From Rapana venosa (Eukaryota; Mollusca; Gastropoda; Neogastropoda; Muricidae), in assembly GCA_028751875.1 (NCBI GenBank), contig CM054157.1, forward strand, positions 49,072,482 through 49,136,481: 64,000 bases of DNA. The letters are read 5' to 3'. A model generated the notes under the pieces. The model did no database searches. It saw only the letters and a list, made by a program, of their open reading frames with translations, and was not told where the DNA came from. The position numbers and the translations under genes were made by a program. Of this stretch, positions 1 to 12,345 are shown in pieces; positions within the stretch are counted from its first letter, which is position 1; each line of letters begins with the position of its first letter.

Positions 1-590
1 ATAAAACCACATCATAATGGATGAGTGTATGCTCTACTTAAATCTCCCCCCTCCCCCACCCCCTATCCTTCTTCCATCCTTCTCCCTCCCCTTCCCAACG
101 GGGTCCATCGTTCCATCCCCCTTCCCTTTGTTTGACTGACAAGTTACGATAGTCAGATGGTCTGACAGGTCCCACCCCGAAAGAAACCTTAACGAGGGAA
201 TATAATAAGCTGGACAGATGAGCATTATCAGGTTTCTTGGAGGGCGCGTGTGTCGGAAGATTCTCGAAAGCTGTCTATCCTTGACATTGACATAGGAGAG
301 GTCTGAGGACACTGCTGTGGAGTGGAGATCAAACACTATAACCAAGGACCGATAACTCATGCCGTGCGTAATGCAGGGTTGAAGTGGGGGGGGGGGGGGG
401 GGGGGGACGCACGAGGGAGAGGGGAGGGGAGATTGAGGTCAGACTGAGTGTGTCGACTTCCCAGTTCAAGGTCGTGTTCTGGTTAAAACTTCCATGCTGA
501 TGATAAGTGTGTGGAAGGCGGTTGGAAGCCATAGACTAGCTTGTCCTCCACTTTATTTCATTCAAGTTTTAACGTCGACGGTCATTTTGG
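1..590. other. No gene seen
   Basis: C-rich start, a G-run at 387-406, otherwise unique-looking sequence. Short frames on both strands lack any recognisable domain. Confidence 0.6.
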
Positions 591-597
591 AAATGAT

Positions 598-868
598 TGA
601 TAGCTCAGTGGTCGGAGCACTCGCTTTCCCCCAGCCAAAGTTAAGCAGCGTCGAGCGTGGTTACCAGTTAGAGATGGATGACCGTTTGCGCGCCTTGGCT
701 TCAGTACAGTCCCCCAGTTCACCCAGCTGTCAATGGGTACCTGCCTCTTTAGGGACAGGGAAAGTCGAGCAGCGAGGGGGGAGAGGAGATGGGCGCCGCC
801 CTTAGAGAAGTAAGGTCTCTGACGCCTCGCTCCCCTACGACCTTATAGGTCATGGGACACATTTACCT
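598..868 (+). mobile_element. tRNA/5S rRNA hybrid SINE (family C), full length
   Basis: Head GATAGCTCAGTGGTCGGAGC resembles the 5' half of a tRNA (A box). It is followed by AAGTTAAGCAGCGTCGAGCG and GATGGATGACCG, matching the internal control region of 5S rRNA (A box, IE, C box). A body (CAATGGGTACCTGCCTCTTT, GATGGGCGCCGCC) and the end CATGGGACACATTTACC follow. Confidence 0.85.
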
Positions 869-904
869 AAGAGAGCTCACAAGGGCACTCTTGAAAGAAA
901 CTTT

Positions 905-1080
905 CTGTCGTCAAGTCAATTCAAGTCAATATGATCTTTATTGAGGGTAAAAGATTAAGTTAACACAACTTTTTTTCATCCTGCCCTCACCCCCCAAAAA
1001 ATTGACATATAAAAGCATTGAAAGACAATGTTAATACATGTTGAAAGCAAAAATTTATGAGGATTTTTTAAATATAAATC
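905..1080 (-). mobile_element. Possible LINE 3' tail
   Basis: AAGTCAATTCAAGTCAATAT followed by an inverted AATAAA (tttatt) looks like a tandem-tailed LINE 3' end on the - strand, preceded by AT-rich sequence. No coding remnant is visible. Confidence 0.35.
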
Positions 1081-1480
1081 CTGACTAACAAAACATGATA
1101 AAACAACAAGACAGTCGCACTAAGTTGTTCTAAATGTCATTAAGAGTGAGGTGATTTGTGGGAACATCCGAAAAGTATCATCCGAGTCAGTTTTGTTTGC
1201 TTTGCTTTTAACCTAGAAAAGCTTTCCAAACGTATGATTTTGATGTTTAGAATTAAAATCCTTGGGTACTTTTTTATGCTGCTTGATGTTGTTGGTTTGT
1301 TTTTGGTTTTTTTTTGGTTTGGGTTTTCTCTCTGTTATTTTCCAGTCTTTTTATTATCTTTTTATCTGTAAATATCAGATTTGATTTTTTTTTTCAGGCG
1401 AGTTGATTCGGTCTGAAGAATTTGATAGGGCAGTCAATCATGTTACTGATAAGAAGTGGATACAATTGCGGCTCAAAAGA

Positions 1481-1760
1481 CTTTGTGTTTAATTAGTCTC
1501 AAAATCCAATAATATCACGATACTATTTTGTGTCTGATTAGTCTCAAAATCCAGTAGTATCACGATACCTTTTTTGTGTCTGATTTGTCTCAAAATCCAG
1601 TACCATCACGATACCATTTTGTGTCTGATTTGTCTCAAAATCCAGTACCACCACGATACCCTTTTTGTGTCTGATTTGTCTCAAAATCCAGTACTATCAC
1701 GATACATTTTTTGTGTCTAGTTTGTCTCAAAATCTAGCACCATCACTATACCTTTAACGT
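1481..1760 (+). repeat. Minisatellite, about 46-bp unit, 6 copies
   Basis: Unit contains GTGTCTGATTTGTCTCAAAA and CCAGTACCATCACGATACC, repeated from 1481 to about 1755 with a few changes per copy. Confidence 0.88.
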
Positions 1761-1764
1761 GGCA

Positions 1765-2840
1765 GTCAAAGAATGTGATAAAATAAAGGCAGAACTAATA
1801 AAGATAGTAAATAAACTGACAGGATCTTATACTTGTTCATAAACCAGCTGTTTTGTGATGACCTTTTAGATCAATATGTTTAACACTGTTGTAAACGGAA
1901 GTGGCGACATTTGGCGAAAGTTAGCATTCATGGAGATGGCTTCATTACCATGATAAAACCGTCAAAATGTCGGATAGAGAAATCACAGTACTGGCTCTGT
2001 AGCTTGAGACAAGAATGCTGAAACACTCACCTTGACTGACACTCTTATCTTATCACCAAGACTGACTTAGAGAGGGGCAGCATGACCAAACTGAAATTTA
2101 ACGAGAAGTGTTCTTATTTCGGTTGAGGATCAAACTTATCAGACAAGTCAGCCAACTGTTTGAACAGGACAGAGGTCTAAGGCAGAGAGGTGTAAACTAG
2201 ATTACGTGCAGGAGGTATACAGCTGGTTATTACTTTTAAATTGCGTATCTTCAAGGTTGTCTTGGATATTGCTGTGTTTTTTATTGCCCTTATCTGAATA
2301 GTCTGTGTGCGTAGGCTTAGTTGGCTATTGACCTCAGGTCGTCTTGTATTTTTTACGTGATTTTTGTTTGGCTTGTTTATTACTTCGTCAGCAGAGTCTT
2401 TTGAAGTTGGTAGTACCGCACTGAAACAGTGACATAAAACTGTTCGACTTTGTATAACTTGTCAAAGTCTATCGTTTCAGGACAATTTTGAGGACTTAAT
2501 TGGTCATAAATTCCTTTCAGCCTGGGCAAAAACTACCCGAGCAGAACATAAAGTACCGTATGAAATAATGCAAGATAACCAAACTGGTACAATCAACGTA
2601 GGCTGTTTCAAGGCTACCCGTTGCAGCTCGTATTCTCGGGGATAAGGGGGCACTATCAGTCATTATTACCTCAGGGTTTTTTATATAGATAATTCTGTCT
2701 CATAATTATAAGATCAATAAGCAAGAATTATTTACAAAAGACACACTGTATTTCTTGTGTTTTGCCAGCTTTCGTCAAAAATGAACCATAATATAACGAC
2801 GGATGGGGGATATAGAGGTACTTTAACTCGCGTAGAAAGC
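1765..2840. other. No gene seen
   Basis: AT-rich unique sequence without long frames, repeats or splice-site pairs that I can support. Confidence 0.6.
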
Positions 2841-2842
2841 AA

Positions 2843-3140
2843 CGGGGACGGGATTGCTCAGTGGTCAGAGCACTTGCTTTCCCAAGCTAAGGTTAAGCAG
2901 CGTCGAGCATGGTTACAATTTGGATGGGTGACCGTTTGCGCGCCTTGGCTTCAGTACAGCCCCCCACCCCCCCAGTTCACCCAGCTGTCAATGGGTACCT
3001 GCCTCTTTAGGGTCGGGGAAGGTTAAGCAGCGAGGGAGAGGAGATGGGCGCCGCCTTCAATATGCTGGACCTTTGAGAAGTTGAGGTATCTGATGCCTCA
3101 CCCCCCTACGACCACATAGGTTATGGGACACCTTTACCTT
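2843..3140 (+). mobile_element. tRNA/5S hybrid SINE (family C), full length
   Basis: Head GGGATTGCTCAGTGGTCAGA, then GTTAAGCAGCGTCGAGC and TGGATGGGTGACCG of 5S type, the body as at 598-868, and end GACACCTTTACC. It abuts a 5'-truncated family B copy at 3141. Confidence 0.87.
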
Positions 3141-3480
3141 TAGAAAGCGAGAAATCGTGGGATTGATCCCGTTTGAATCCACACTTTCACCCCACCCACT
3201 AGAACTTGAGGGGTGGTCTGGGTGATAGCCTTTCGGATGAGACGATAAACAAATGTCCCGTATACCTAAAAAAAAAAAAAAAGTAACCGCACGTAAAATA
3301 ACCCATGGCAACAAGAGAGTTATTCGTGGCAAAACTGTACGAAGAAAATGTGCCGTCAGAAGGAAAACAAATACGCATGCAGACAGAAAAATAACTCAGC
3401 GGCGCTGCACTTGTGGCGATGCACTCTTCAAGGGGAGAGCAGTCCGAATTTCACACAGAGAAATTTATCGTAACTGAAAA
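3141..3480 (+). mobile_element. SINE family B (Nin-DC/Meta-like core), 5'-truncated
   Basis: Starts at TAGAAAGCGAGAAATC within the tRNA-like head. Then CTTTCGGATGAGACGATAAA, ACCCATGGCAACAAGAGAGT, GGCGCTGCACTTGTGGCGAT, GAGAGCAGTCCGAATTTCAC. The core resembles the deeply conserved metazoan SINE domain known as Nin-DC (from memory). Directly joined to the family C copy. Confidence 0.8.
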
Positions 3481-3893
3481 TGAAAACAAAAAATACGTCT
3501 AAAGCAATTATTATTCTAATACTGTTGATGATATAGTCTTTTACGTGAGAGGGTGAATCAACATGTTCAGAGCACATAGTATTATAAAAAAAAAAAAACA
3601 ATTTTTTTAAGTCGCTGGTTTTGTTATAGGTAGGGTTTTGTTTGTTTTTCTTTTTTCACGTAAGTATATGATCCCTGAGATCTCTTTGGGGATAAAACGA
3701 TTAACATGTTATTTTCATCATCATCAAACTTAGTCCCTTGTATGAGAGGGTGGGTAGAGTATGTAGGTTTTATTAGTGTTGAATAAGGGAGACGGAAACT
3801 TAAAACGAATATTTCTAAATCAGTCACAGGCGTGGTTTTTAATATAAAACATAAGTGTCTTTGCATGCTTCTCTCGTAATCTAATTGGGGGAA

Positions 3894-4226
3894 GGGATAG
3901 CCTAGTGGTTAGCGTGATGCGCTCGTGATCTGCTGACCCGAGTTCGATTCCCGTTCAAGAGGATTTTTCCTCTGGAGTTAACATCAGTGCCGACTCCACT
4001 CTCCCCAAAAAGTCCTTCGGATGAGACTATAAACCGAGGTCCTGTGTGCGAACGCACGCAGAACATGTTGCGCACACGTTAAAACGCGTTCCGCTTTTCG
4101 GAAGAGTAGGTCATTGTGACCTGGTGGAACGGATGACAAAATTTACACAACTGCATACACACGGTGACTGGATGGAAAAAGCATATTAATGCTTATTCCA
4201 TTATCCTCGAAATAAAAGAATAAACT
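3894..4226 (+). mobile_element. SINE family A (tRNA-derived), full length
   Basis: tRNA-like head GGGATAGCCTAGTGGTTAGC (A box) and GAGTTCGATTCCCGTTC (B box); CCTCTGGAGTTAACATCAGT; module GGATGAGACTATAAACCGAG; GAACGCACGCAGAACATGTT; end GCATATTAATGCTTATTCCA and AATAAAAGAATAAA. Representative copy of the most common repeat in the window. Confidence 0.9.
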
Positions 4227-4293
4227 AAACTAAAATAAAAATAATACAGATAACGAAAAGGGACTTACATTATAACTTCAGAAAAAGTGTGTG

Positions 4294-5165
<872 letters not shown>

Positions 5166-5215
5166 TACTTGAAAATATAAGAAAAAGGAATGAATGTAAA
5201 AGATCAAAGTAAAAG

Positions 5216-8110
5216 GCTGCATCTTTTCAAGTTTACATTGCATATCAGTGCCAGTAACATTTTTTCATAACTGTTAGGCCTAGTGAAATTACGAAATGTC
5301 TTACATCAATCTTTATAGAATAGTAATGAAGGAGATATAGGTTGGCTTGCTGATTCGTCAAAATTTACAGTGCATGTCGGTGCAATTATCTTTTTTACGA
5401 CTTTTACCTAAATCACGAACCACCTGCCATCCACCCTGATAGGATATGAAAGAAGAAGATGCACCCCGATAAGGGCAGCCGAACATTATGTCATTAAACC
5501 AAGCCCACCCGAATGCATCAACCATCAATTTGAGCAGTGTCAGCTCTGTGTGTATAATTGGGAGTTTCCTCCATAGCACCCGTATGCATCCATTTGCATT
5601 AAAAGACGCTGAGGTAAGGTCACTGACTGAACAAAAGTTCTCACCCAGGAAGGGGTGTGATAGGATACACATTAAAAACATGCTGCAAGACCCCTGCTGG
5701 GGCAATTTGAACGACAGGGGTGAAGAAAGAGGAGCTGAACTTTTCATGAAGAGAAAGTGCACTGATGCTGAGATAATAACGCTCATTTTATGCCATCTTT
5801 GTTTCATTGGTTGGTTGATTGCTCACCCAGAATGATGTTGGGAATACATAACAAAACTTATAAAAGATATTGGGATTACATAACAAAAATAGAAAAATAT
5901 CGGGAGAACATAACAAAAGTGACAGAGTTGAGGGACTATTTGCAAAACAGAGTCGGGAATGAAGGTTTAGCTATAACTTCAGTTTGTTGGCAGTCTGGAA
6001 GCATTTTCATGGCAGTCAGTGCTTTAAGAGTCTAATGTCACATCTCTTGAGTTCACAGTGGTGCCTGACAATATCAAAGTATACAATCAAACATATTTTC
6101 AAACGCTTTTAGTTTAGAAATAACTGCCATGTCTGGCTTTAAGAACTTCCATGCTATGATGCTATGAATTTGCTAGTCAAAGTTATATATTAGAGGGAGA
6201 AAGCGGCCCACAACTAAGGTCACCTTTGTCCAGAACTGTTTCCACAAATTGCACATGCAGGAGAGTGTGTACTCTCAGTGTGTGCAAGTGCAGTTGGCTG
6301 TGCATGGGGAAAAGAAATAAAGAAAAACCTCCAAAAAAGAAGGAAAACGGCAGTCTTTTGCTGAATTGTCCAGTTTTACAGTCGGTACAAGTTGGGTTGT
6401 TGTTTTTTACCAAAATCAGGTCACCTGCCACCCATCCCCACAGAATATGAATGAAGAAGATGTACCCGGAAAACGGCCCTCGATGATCATGTCATTAAAT
6501 CAGGCCCACCCAAATGCACTTGACAGCAGGTTGAGCAGTGTCAGTCCTGCCTGAAAGATCGGGAGCTTCCCCATAGACACTTTTATACTGCAATTGGCAT
6601 ATAAAGATGCTGAGGTGAGGGACTAAAAAGAAAGGTTCCCACCCCAGGTAAAGTCAAACGATTATGACTATCATGACATGAATTATAAACATGTTGCAAG
6701 AACTGATATTGGGACACCCTGAACGAGAGAAGTGAAAAAAAGTGGGGGGGTTGTATTTTTCTTTTTTTTAGGAAGAGAGAGAGAGAGTGTGTGTGTACTA
6801 ATGTTCAGATCTTGCTTATTTCTTGGGATTTTCTTTGGTGTGATTGTTCAGCCAAAACTATGTTGCGAGAACATGACAATAGTTAGAAAGGACAAATCAT
6901 GGGGCATTTATAAAACACACTAACAAGAAAAGGTTTTGGTTCTTTTCTTCTTTTCTTTTTTTTTTGTCGGCCACCTTGAGCTTTTTCTATGGCAACCAGT
7001 GCTTAAGAAACCTAGCTTTATATATATATATATGTTTTATTTCTAGGTAAAGCCTAACAACACCTATCTATAAACACGATCACATTGTAAAATGATTTTG
7101 ATTTGAGAACAGCTGCCGTGTCTAGTCTTATTAACATTATTTAAACCATTTTTTTAAAAATCTCGGCAGTAAATACAAGTTTTGAATTTTCTATTCAAAG
7201 TTCTGTGCATAGAAAAATGAAGCAAAACTAAGGTCATCTTTGTCAAAATAGATCCGTCTAGTTGCGGGTGCAGGAGTGAGTGTATTTGCTGATGTGCATA
7301 CTCGTGGAGTCAGCTACCCTTGGAAAACTCCCTCTCTCTTTCTCTCTCTCTCCCCCTCCCTCTCCCTCTCTCTCTTCCTCTCTCTCACACACACGCACGC
7401 GCGCGCGCGCACACAGGAAGAGAGAGAGAGCTAGTCTGATAAGTTCTTGGCACACAAGATGAGATACAAGAAAACCTGAAAGAAAGAAAAACTACATTAT
7501 GCTGAACCCTTCAAATTTACGATGGATATCAATCGGTGTCATTTTTATACAACTCTTACCGAAATTACCGCCTATCTGACATCCATCTTAATAAAATAGG
7601 AATAAAGGAGATGCTTTTGCTGATTCGTCCAAATTCCCAATGTATGTCAGTCCAGGTATCTTTTTTTACGATTATTATCCCAATCTTGAACATGCCATCC
7701 ACCCCGATAGAATATAATGGAGATGCACCCCAAAAACAGCCACCGATCATTATGTCAGTAAACCAGGCCCACTTAAATCCACCCAACAGCAGGTTGGAGA
7801 GTGTCAGCTCTGTGTGAATAATTGGAAGCTTTGCCCCATAAATAGACACCCCTGAGCTTCCATTTGCATTTAAAGATACTGAGGTAAGGGTGTCACTGAC
7901 TGAAGAAAAGTTCCCACCCCGGGTAGGGTCGAACGAGTATAATAAGATAATTTTTAAAATGTGTTGCACGAACCCAAATAGGTTTCACCTTGAAGAGAGA
8001 GGTGACAAAAGGGGGTTATTGTTTTTTAAAGACCACAAAGTGTGTTGAGGTTAAGATAATAATGCACACTTCGTGTGATCTTGCTCGTTTGATTGAATGA
8101 GTGTATCTTT
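5216..8110 (+). repeat. Three-copy array of about 1-1.25 kb units
   Basis: Diverged copies recur at offsets of about 1.0 and 1.25 kb. Shared blocks are CATTATGTCATTAAACCAAG near 5487 (variants near 6487 and 7750), TGAGCAGTGTCAGCTCTGTG near 5532 (variants near 6532 and 7793), and GAACGACAGGGGTGAAGAAA near 5710 (variants near 6720 and 7980). The inter-block parts (CTAAGGTCACCTTTGTCCAG at 6213, variant near 7228) repeat too. Copy edges are approximate. Open frames across it differ between copies, so no gene is claimed. Confidence 0.75.
7325..7430 (+). repeat. CT/CA/GC microsatellite
   Basis: Pyrimidine tract, then CACG, CGCG and GAGAGAG. Within the three-copy array, in one copy only. Confidence 0.9.
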
Positions 8111-8346
8111 TGAAAAATAAGAAAAGAAAGTAAATAATAAGGGCAGTTTGCCAGACACGAACATATGTCAACGATTTTGAAAATCGACCCCTCCACCCCC
8201 CCCCCCCCACCCCAAAAAAAAATAGTGAGTGACACGCTCTATTATGATTAGATCGAGGATTTCATTCATATTTTTTGTTGTTGTCATGTGATATCTGATC
8301 GTGGCGAAGAGACATGCATTTAATTTATACATTTCCATCTTTGCTG

Positions 8347-8535
8347 TCATGGGTACCTGCCTCTTTAGGGTCAGGGAAGGTAAAGGGGTACCTGCCTCTT
8401 TAGGGTCAGGGAAGGTAAAGCAGCGAGGGAGAGGAGAGGGGCGCCGCCCTGAATATGCTGGCCCCTGGAGTAGTGAGGTCTGATGCCTCGCTCCCCTACT
8501 ACCACTTAGGTTATAGAACACCTTTACCTTTTTAC
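8347..8535 (+). mobile_element. SINE family C 3' part with internal duplication
   Basis: GGGTACCTGCCTCTTTAGGG occurs twice, 37 bp apart or so, followed by AGGAGAGGGGCGCCGCCCT and ACACCTTTACC. The tRNA/5S head is missing. Confidence 0.75.
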
Positions 8536-8855
8536 CTTTGCATGCATTTGCATGTTGTTGGTCGATGGTGTTTTTTTTTTTTTATTGACTTGGCACAATC
8601 CAAGGTCTAAGCTTGTCCCTTGCTTCTTGTTATATTCCAATTCCAAATACTTTATCATCTCAAAACAGAGAAATTCATCTAGGTTACGAGCAAAGGATTA
8701 CTCATCTAAGAATATGTTTGGGATGTTCAAGTGTATCATTGTCTTTTTCAATAAAATGGTCATGGTGACTTTGACTCTGGTGGTCATCAGAGAAACATGA
8801 CTTCTGAATAGGTAGTCTTTTCCCACCAGATTCTTTTACCAGTGGCTGTCAAGAC

Positions 8856-9192
8856 GACGGGATAGCCTGGTGGTTAGAGCATTGCGCTCGTGATCTGCTG
8901 ATCCGAGTTCGAATCCTGTTCAAGAGAATATTTTCCCCTGGAGTTAACATCAGTGCCGACTCCACTCCCTCAAAAGTCCTTCAGATGAGACTATAAATTG
9001 AGGTCCTGTGTGCAAACGTACACATAACATCTTGCCCACTCGTTAAAACATGTTGAACCTTTCGAAAGAGTATGCCACTTGTGTTGGTGGGAACTGATGA
9101 CAAATTTACAAAACTGCATATGCCCGGGGCTAGATGTAAAAAACCCACATGAGTACTTATTCCATTATCCTCGAAATGAAAGAATAAAAATT
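8856..9192 (+). mobile_element. SINE family A, full length
   Basis: Head GGGATAGCCTGGTGGTTAGA with B box GAGTTCGAATCC; module GATGAGACTATAAATTGAGG; tail CATGAGTACTTATTCCATTA TCC then AATGAAAGAATAAA. Followed at 9225-9290 by an antisense A' 3'-module fragment. Confidence 0.88.
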
Positions 9193-9221
9193 TAAAAAAA
9201 GTTTCATCAAATGCAACATTT

Positions 9222-9290
9222 TGCATATGCGACAAATTTTTCCCCGCCGTTAAGGCAGCCGCTTTACGAGTGTTTGGGGATGTGTAGGTT
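9222..9290 (-). mobile_element. SINE A' 3'-module fragment
   Basis: In reverse: AAGCGGCTGCCTTAACGGCG and TTGTCGCATATG, matching the A' tail at 42720-42780. Only about 65 bp remain. Confidence 0.55.
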
Positions 9291-9294
9291 TAAG

Positions 9295-9760
9295 AATGGG
9301 GTGTGTATCGTATAAAGAAAGATTTTTGTTCTTATTTTGCTCTCTTTGTAAATACGATTTTATGTTGGAAAATCATCTTTAACGTGCGTATATGTCTGCA
9401 GTGACGTCCTTTGCACACAATAGCTATCTGGACAGTACAAACATCCTGTATGTTTAAAAAAAAAAACACCCAAAATCCCTAGTGTTGACTCAACGTGCTA
9501 TCAACTGCATGTCTTTTTGTATGTTCTGTAACATGCGGTAACATTCAGACTGGCGCGGACAGTCGACAAATTGGAAGTTTCAATCAAAAGGGATGGAGAC
9601 GGGTTGTGTAACAACGGATCAGGGGAGGGGCAATGGTCAACTTTAGCACTGTAATGTTCGTTTACTCTGAGCAGATCAGAGAAGGCCAGCGTTCTTTAGC
9701 ATCAAAAGGGACAACTTTTTTCTTTTTTCCTCCTCTCTTGATCATCAGTGTATCAACGCT
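9295..9760. other. No gene seen
   Basis: Unique sequence; nothing recognisable. The same is true of 8540-8850, 10700-11080, 11390-12000 and 12350-12840. Confidence 0.55.
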
Positions 9761-9769
9761 GAGTGTGGG

Positions 9770-10173
9770 ATAAGAGAGAGGGAGGGAGGGGAGGGGGGAG
9801 CGTGTGGTGGAAAGGAATGGGAGACTTGAGAGAGAGGAGTATTGTGTGTGTGTGTGTGTACGCGCGCGTGTGTATGTGTGTGCGCGCGCGCGTGTGTGCG
9901 TGTGAGAGAGAGAGATGGGGGGTGGGGAGGGGTTGTGATAGATTCTGTGTGGTTATTAAAATGTTTTCAGGACATGAGAGAGAGAAAGGCCATAGCCCCA
10001 TTTGAAGAGGTTTACAAAATGACGCACATATATATATGTATACACAAGCACACAAACATCTTTATCCAACTTATTACAATGCAATGCGTACATACACATT
10101 GTCACTGTTTTCTGTGTTTGTGTTGTGAGATCAGACAACTTCTCCTTTTTAAAGACATGAAGAGGGAGGGAGG

Positions 10174-10222
<49 letters not shown>

Positions 10223-10282
10223 AGAGAATTTCATAACATTTTCATTTTTGGAAGACAGGGGCAAAATCATTCTAAAGTGAGC

Positions 10283-10343
<61 letters not shown>

Positions 10344-10538
10344 AAGGAGGAGACAGACAAAACGAAGGAGAAATGACCTTGCATGTCGCCGTTACCTAAG
10401 AGCTGTTTTGTGGAGAGATAAAACTTGACGATACGATAGAAGGTACCAGCATAAAACTGCACTCAATGCCTGGGCCCTGTAAACCTGCCCTCCCTCCCTC
10501 CCTCCCTTTCCTTCTCTATCCTGCTTACATACATGCCG

Positions 10539-10569
<31 letters not shown>

Positions 10570-10660
10570 GTAGGGGGGAGAGAGAGATGTGTGTGTGTCT
10601 GATGGAAGGGAGGGGGGAGAAAGAGAGAGAAGGAAGGAAGGGGGATGTGAGTGAGTGAGT
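9770..10660 (+). repeat. GA/GT/CCCT microsatellite cluster
   Basis: GA-rich 9770-9840, GT/GC 9842-9915, (GA)n 10169-10215 and 10284-10340, (CCCT)n 10487-10510, (GA)n 10548-10640. No gene seen. Confidence 0.93.
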
Positions 10661-11084
10661 TTTCCAGAGGCTGCTTCATTTCAATTCAATTCAATTACTT
10701 TAGGAATAGGATAATAGCTGTTTATTTGTCTTTACAGCAACTGTACTGTGTTTATCACGTGATTGGGAATAGCGTGGTTCACAATATATACTTTGGTGTG
10801 GGAATATCTGTAAGACATCTTTTAAAAAAAGTAAGTTCTCGTTCATAAGACTAGAATGATTTTGTTATATATTTTAAATTTTAAACAATTTAATTGCATA
10901 TGTGGAACCTTTTGCTACATATTTTCCTGTTTCTCTCAAATTCTTTCTTTCCAGGTTGTAAAGTTACACCATTGAAAAAAGTTGGACCTTGCTATCAAAA
11001 TTGGGAAAAGCTGATAACAGTAACTCAGAGAAGACCAAATACAAAGCTAATGGCTGTTTTTACTTGTTACCTTTAGCAAACGAA

Positions 11085-11385
11085 AATATGTTGCCGTTGT
11101 TGTTGTGCGTTCCCGAGCTTTACACCCTGGGGGTCACCCAGAACATACACTCTGACTCACTCATTCCACCTGGGAATCACTGTGAGGTAGGAAATACCCC
11201 GGATGAGAAGTTCGCGTGTATGACTCTTTTCAAGTACCTCGCCATATAGGCAGCCATACTCCGACTTCAGAGGATTTTTTCTCCTTTAACAAAGGAGAGT
11301 GCAGGTTGTTATGTTAAGAGCTTGTCATGGCTGAAGGCAATCTGAACACATTTTACAACATAACAACATTTTAATGTAGGCCTTA
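11085..11385 (+). repeat. Interspersed repeat family E
   Basis: GGGGGTCACCCAGAACATAC, CCACCTGGGAATCACTGTGA, CATACTCCGACTTCAGAGGA, CTTGTCATGGCTGAAGGCAA. Shared with 33210-33500 (antisense), 55008-55160 and a piece at 12275-12345. No coding content; an 86-codon frame across it is a shadow. Confidence 0.7.
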
Positions 11386-12002
11386 GCAATTAGTTGACAT
11401 GAGCTTTTGGCCGGGACCAGAAACGATAATGTTAAGGGAGGCAAGCAAAATTATTGAGATATCGAGAATGTTGAAAGTATGCGCGTTGTCATTCAAACCT
11501 GTATTACAGTATGCCTGTTCATTGAACATGAATATCATAACTTTATGTCATGGTGATTTGCGCGTTTGACTCTTTTCAATATAACAGAAAGCATACTGAC
11601 TTGTTTTTACATAGTGGATGTGCATACAAAGGGTTACTCCGCGTATTGACTTGCAATATACTATACATATCGAGTAGAATGGCATATTCAGACTTAAAGT
11701 ATGAAAAATGCATGTGTATTTTTTTAAAGGACGCAGAGCAATACAGGTAGTCACGAAAAGTGGATAATCATCAAAGGATTGCTTGGTTCCACATGTACCC
11801 GGCATCTTGCGTAGAAATTAGCAGACACAAAGCTGAGGGGACAGTGTTTGCTGAATTTTTTAATTTTCAAACCTATCCAAATTTGACAAAAATCACATGG
11901 TTTTGATCAGCTATCTTTACAAATGGTTTTATTCTGTGGATGCCTTAGTAGTACGTAATGAATTTGGAAGATCAGTAAAGGATGGTAAGTAAAGGATCCA
12001 AC

Positions 12003-12246
12003 CTATGATGTCGTAGGGACGAGCGTAGAGACCTCACTTCAGGCAGCAATGAGGGCGGCCCATCTCCTCTCCTCGCTGCTTTACCTTCTACCTAAAAGGG
12101 CAGGTACCCATTTACAGCTGGTAATCACATGGGAATGTACTGAGCAAGGGCGCAATCGTCACCCTCAAGTGGTTATATCTGACTCGACGCTGCTTAACTT
12201 GGCTGGGGGAAAGCGAGTGCTCTGACCACTGAGCTATCCCGTCCCC
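12003..12246 (-). mobile_element. SINE family C, antisense
   Basis: The right end reads (reverse) GGGATAGCTCAGTGGTCAGA and then AGTTAAGCAGCGTCGAG; the left end is CCTATGATGTCGTAGGGACG. The 5S C-box part is replaced by unrelated sequence around 12120-12180. Confidence 0.8.
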
Positions 12247-12274
12247 TCCAAGAGTCAGTGCGAATTCTTAATAC

Positions 12275-12345
12275 CAGTGTGCAGCCTACGAGCTTGTCAT
12301 GGCTGAAGGGAATCACATGAAACATAACAAAACAACATCGTACTT
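12275..12345 (+). repeat. Repeat family E fragment
   Basis: GAGCTTGTCATGGCTGAAGG and CATAACAAAACAACAT match 11310-11370. Confidence 0.5.

Noticed and set aside
2843..3000. 5S rRNA gene
   Set aside because: Only the internal control region matches; the 5' part is tRNA-like and the 3' part unrelated, with several dispersed copies. A SINE.
3894..3965. tRNA genes at SINE heads
   Set aside because: A and B boxes are present but acceptor and anticodon stems do not pair and a SINE body follows.
5358..5835. Opposed 149- and 115-codon frames
   Set aside because: They lie in the three-copy array; the corresponding frames are broken in the other copies and no domain is recognised.
10989..11249. 86-codon frame with no obvious repeats
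   Set aside because: It spans interspersed repeat family E; the other copies of the family do not keep the frame.
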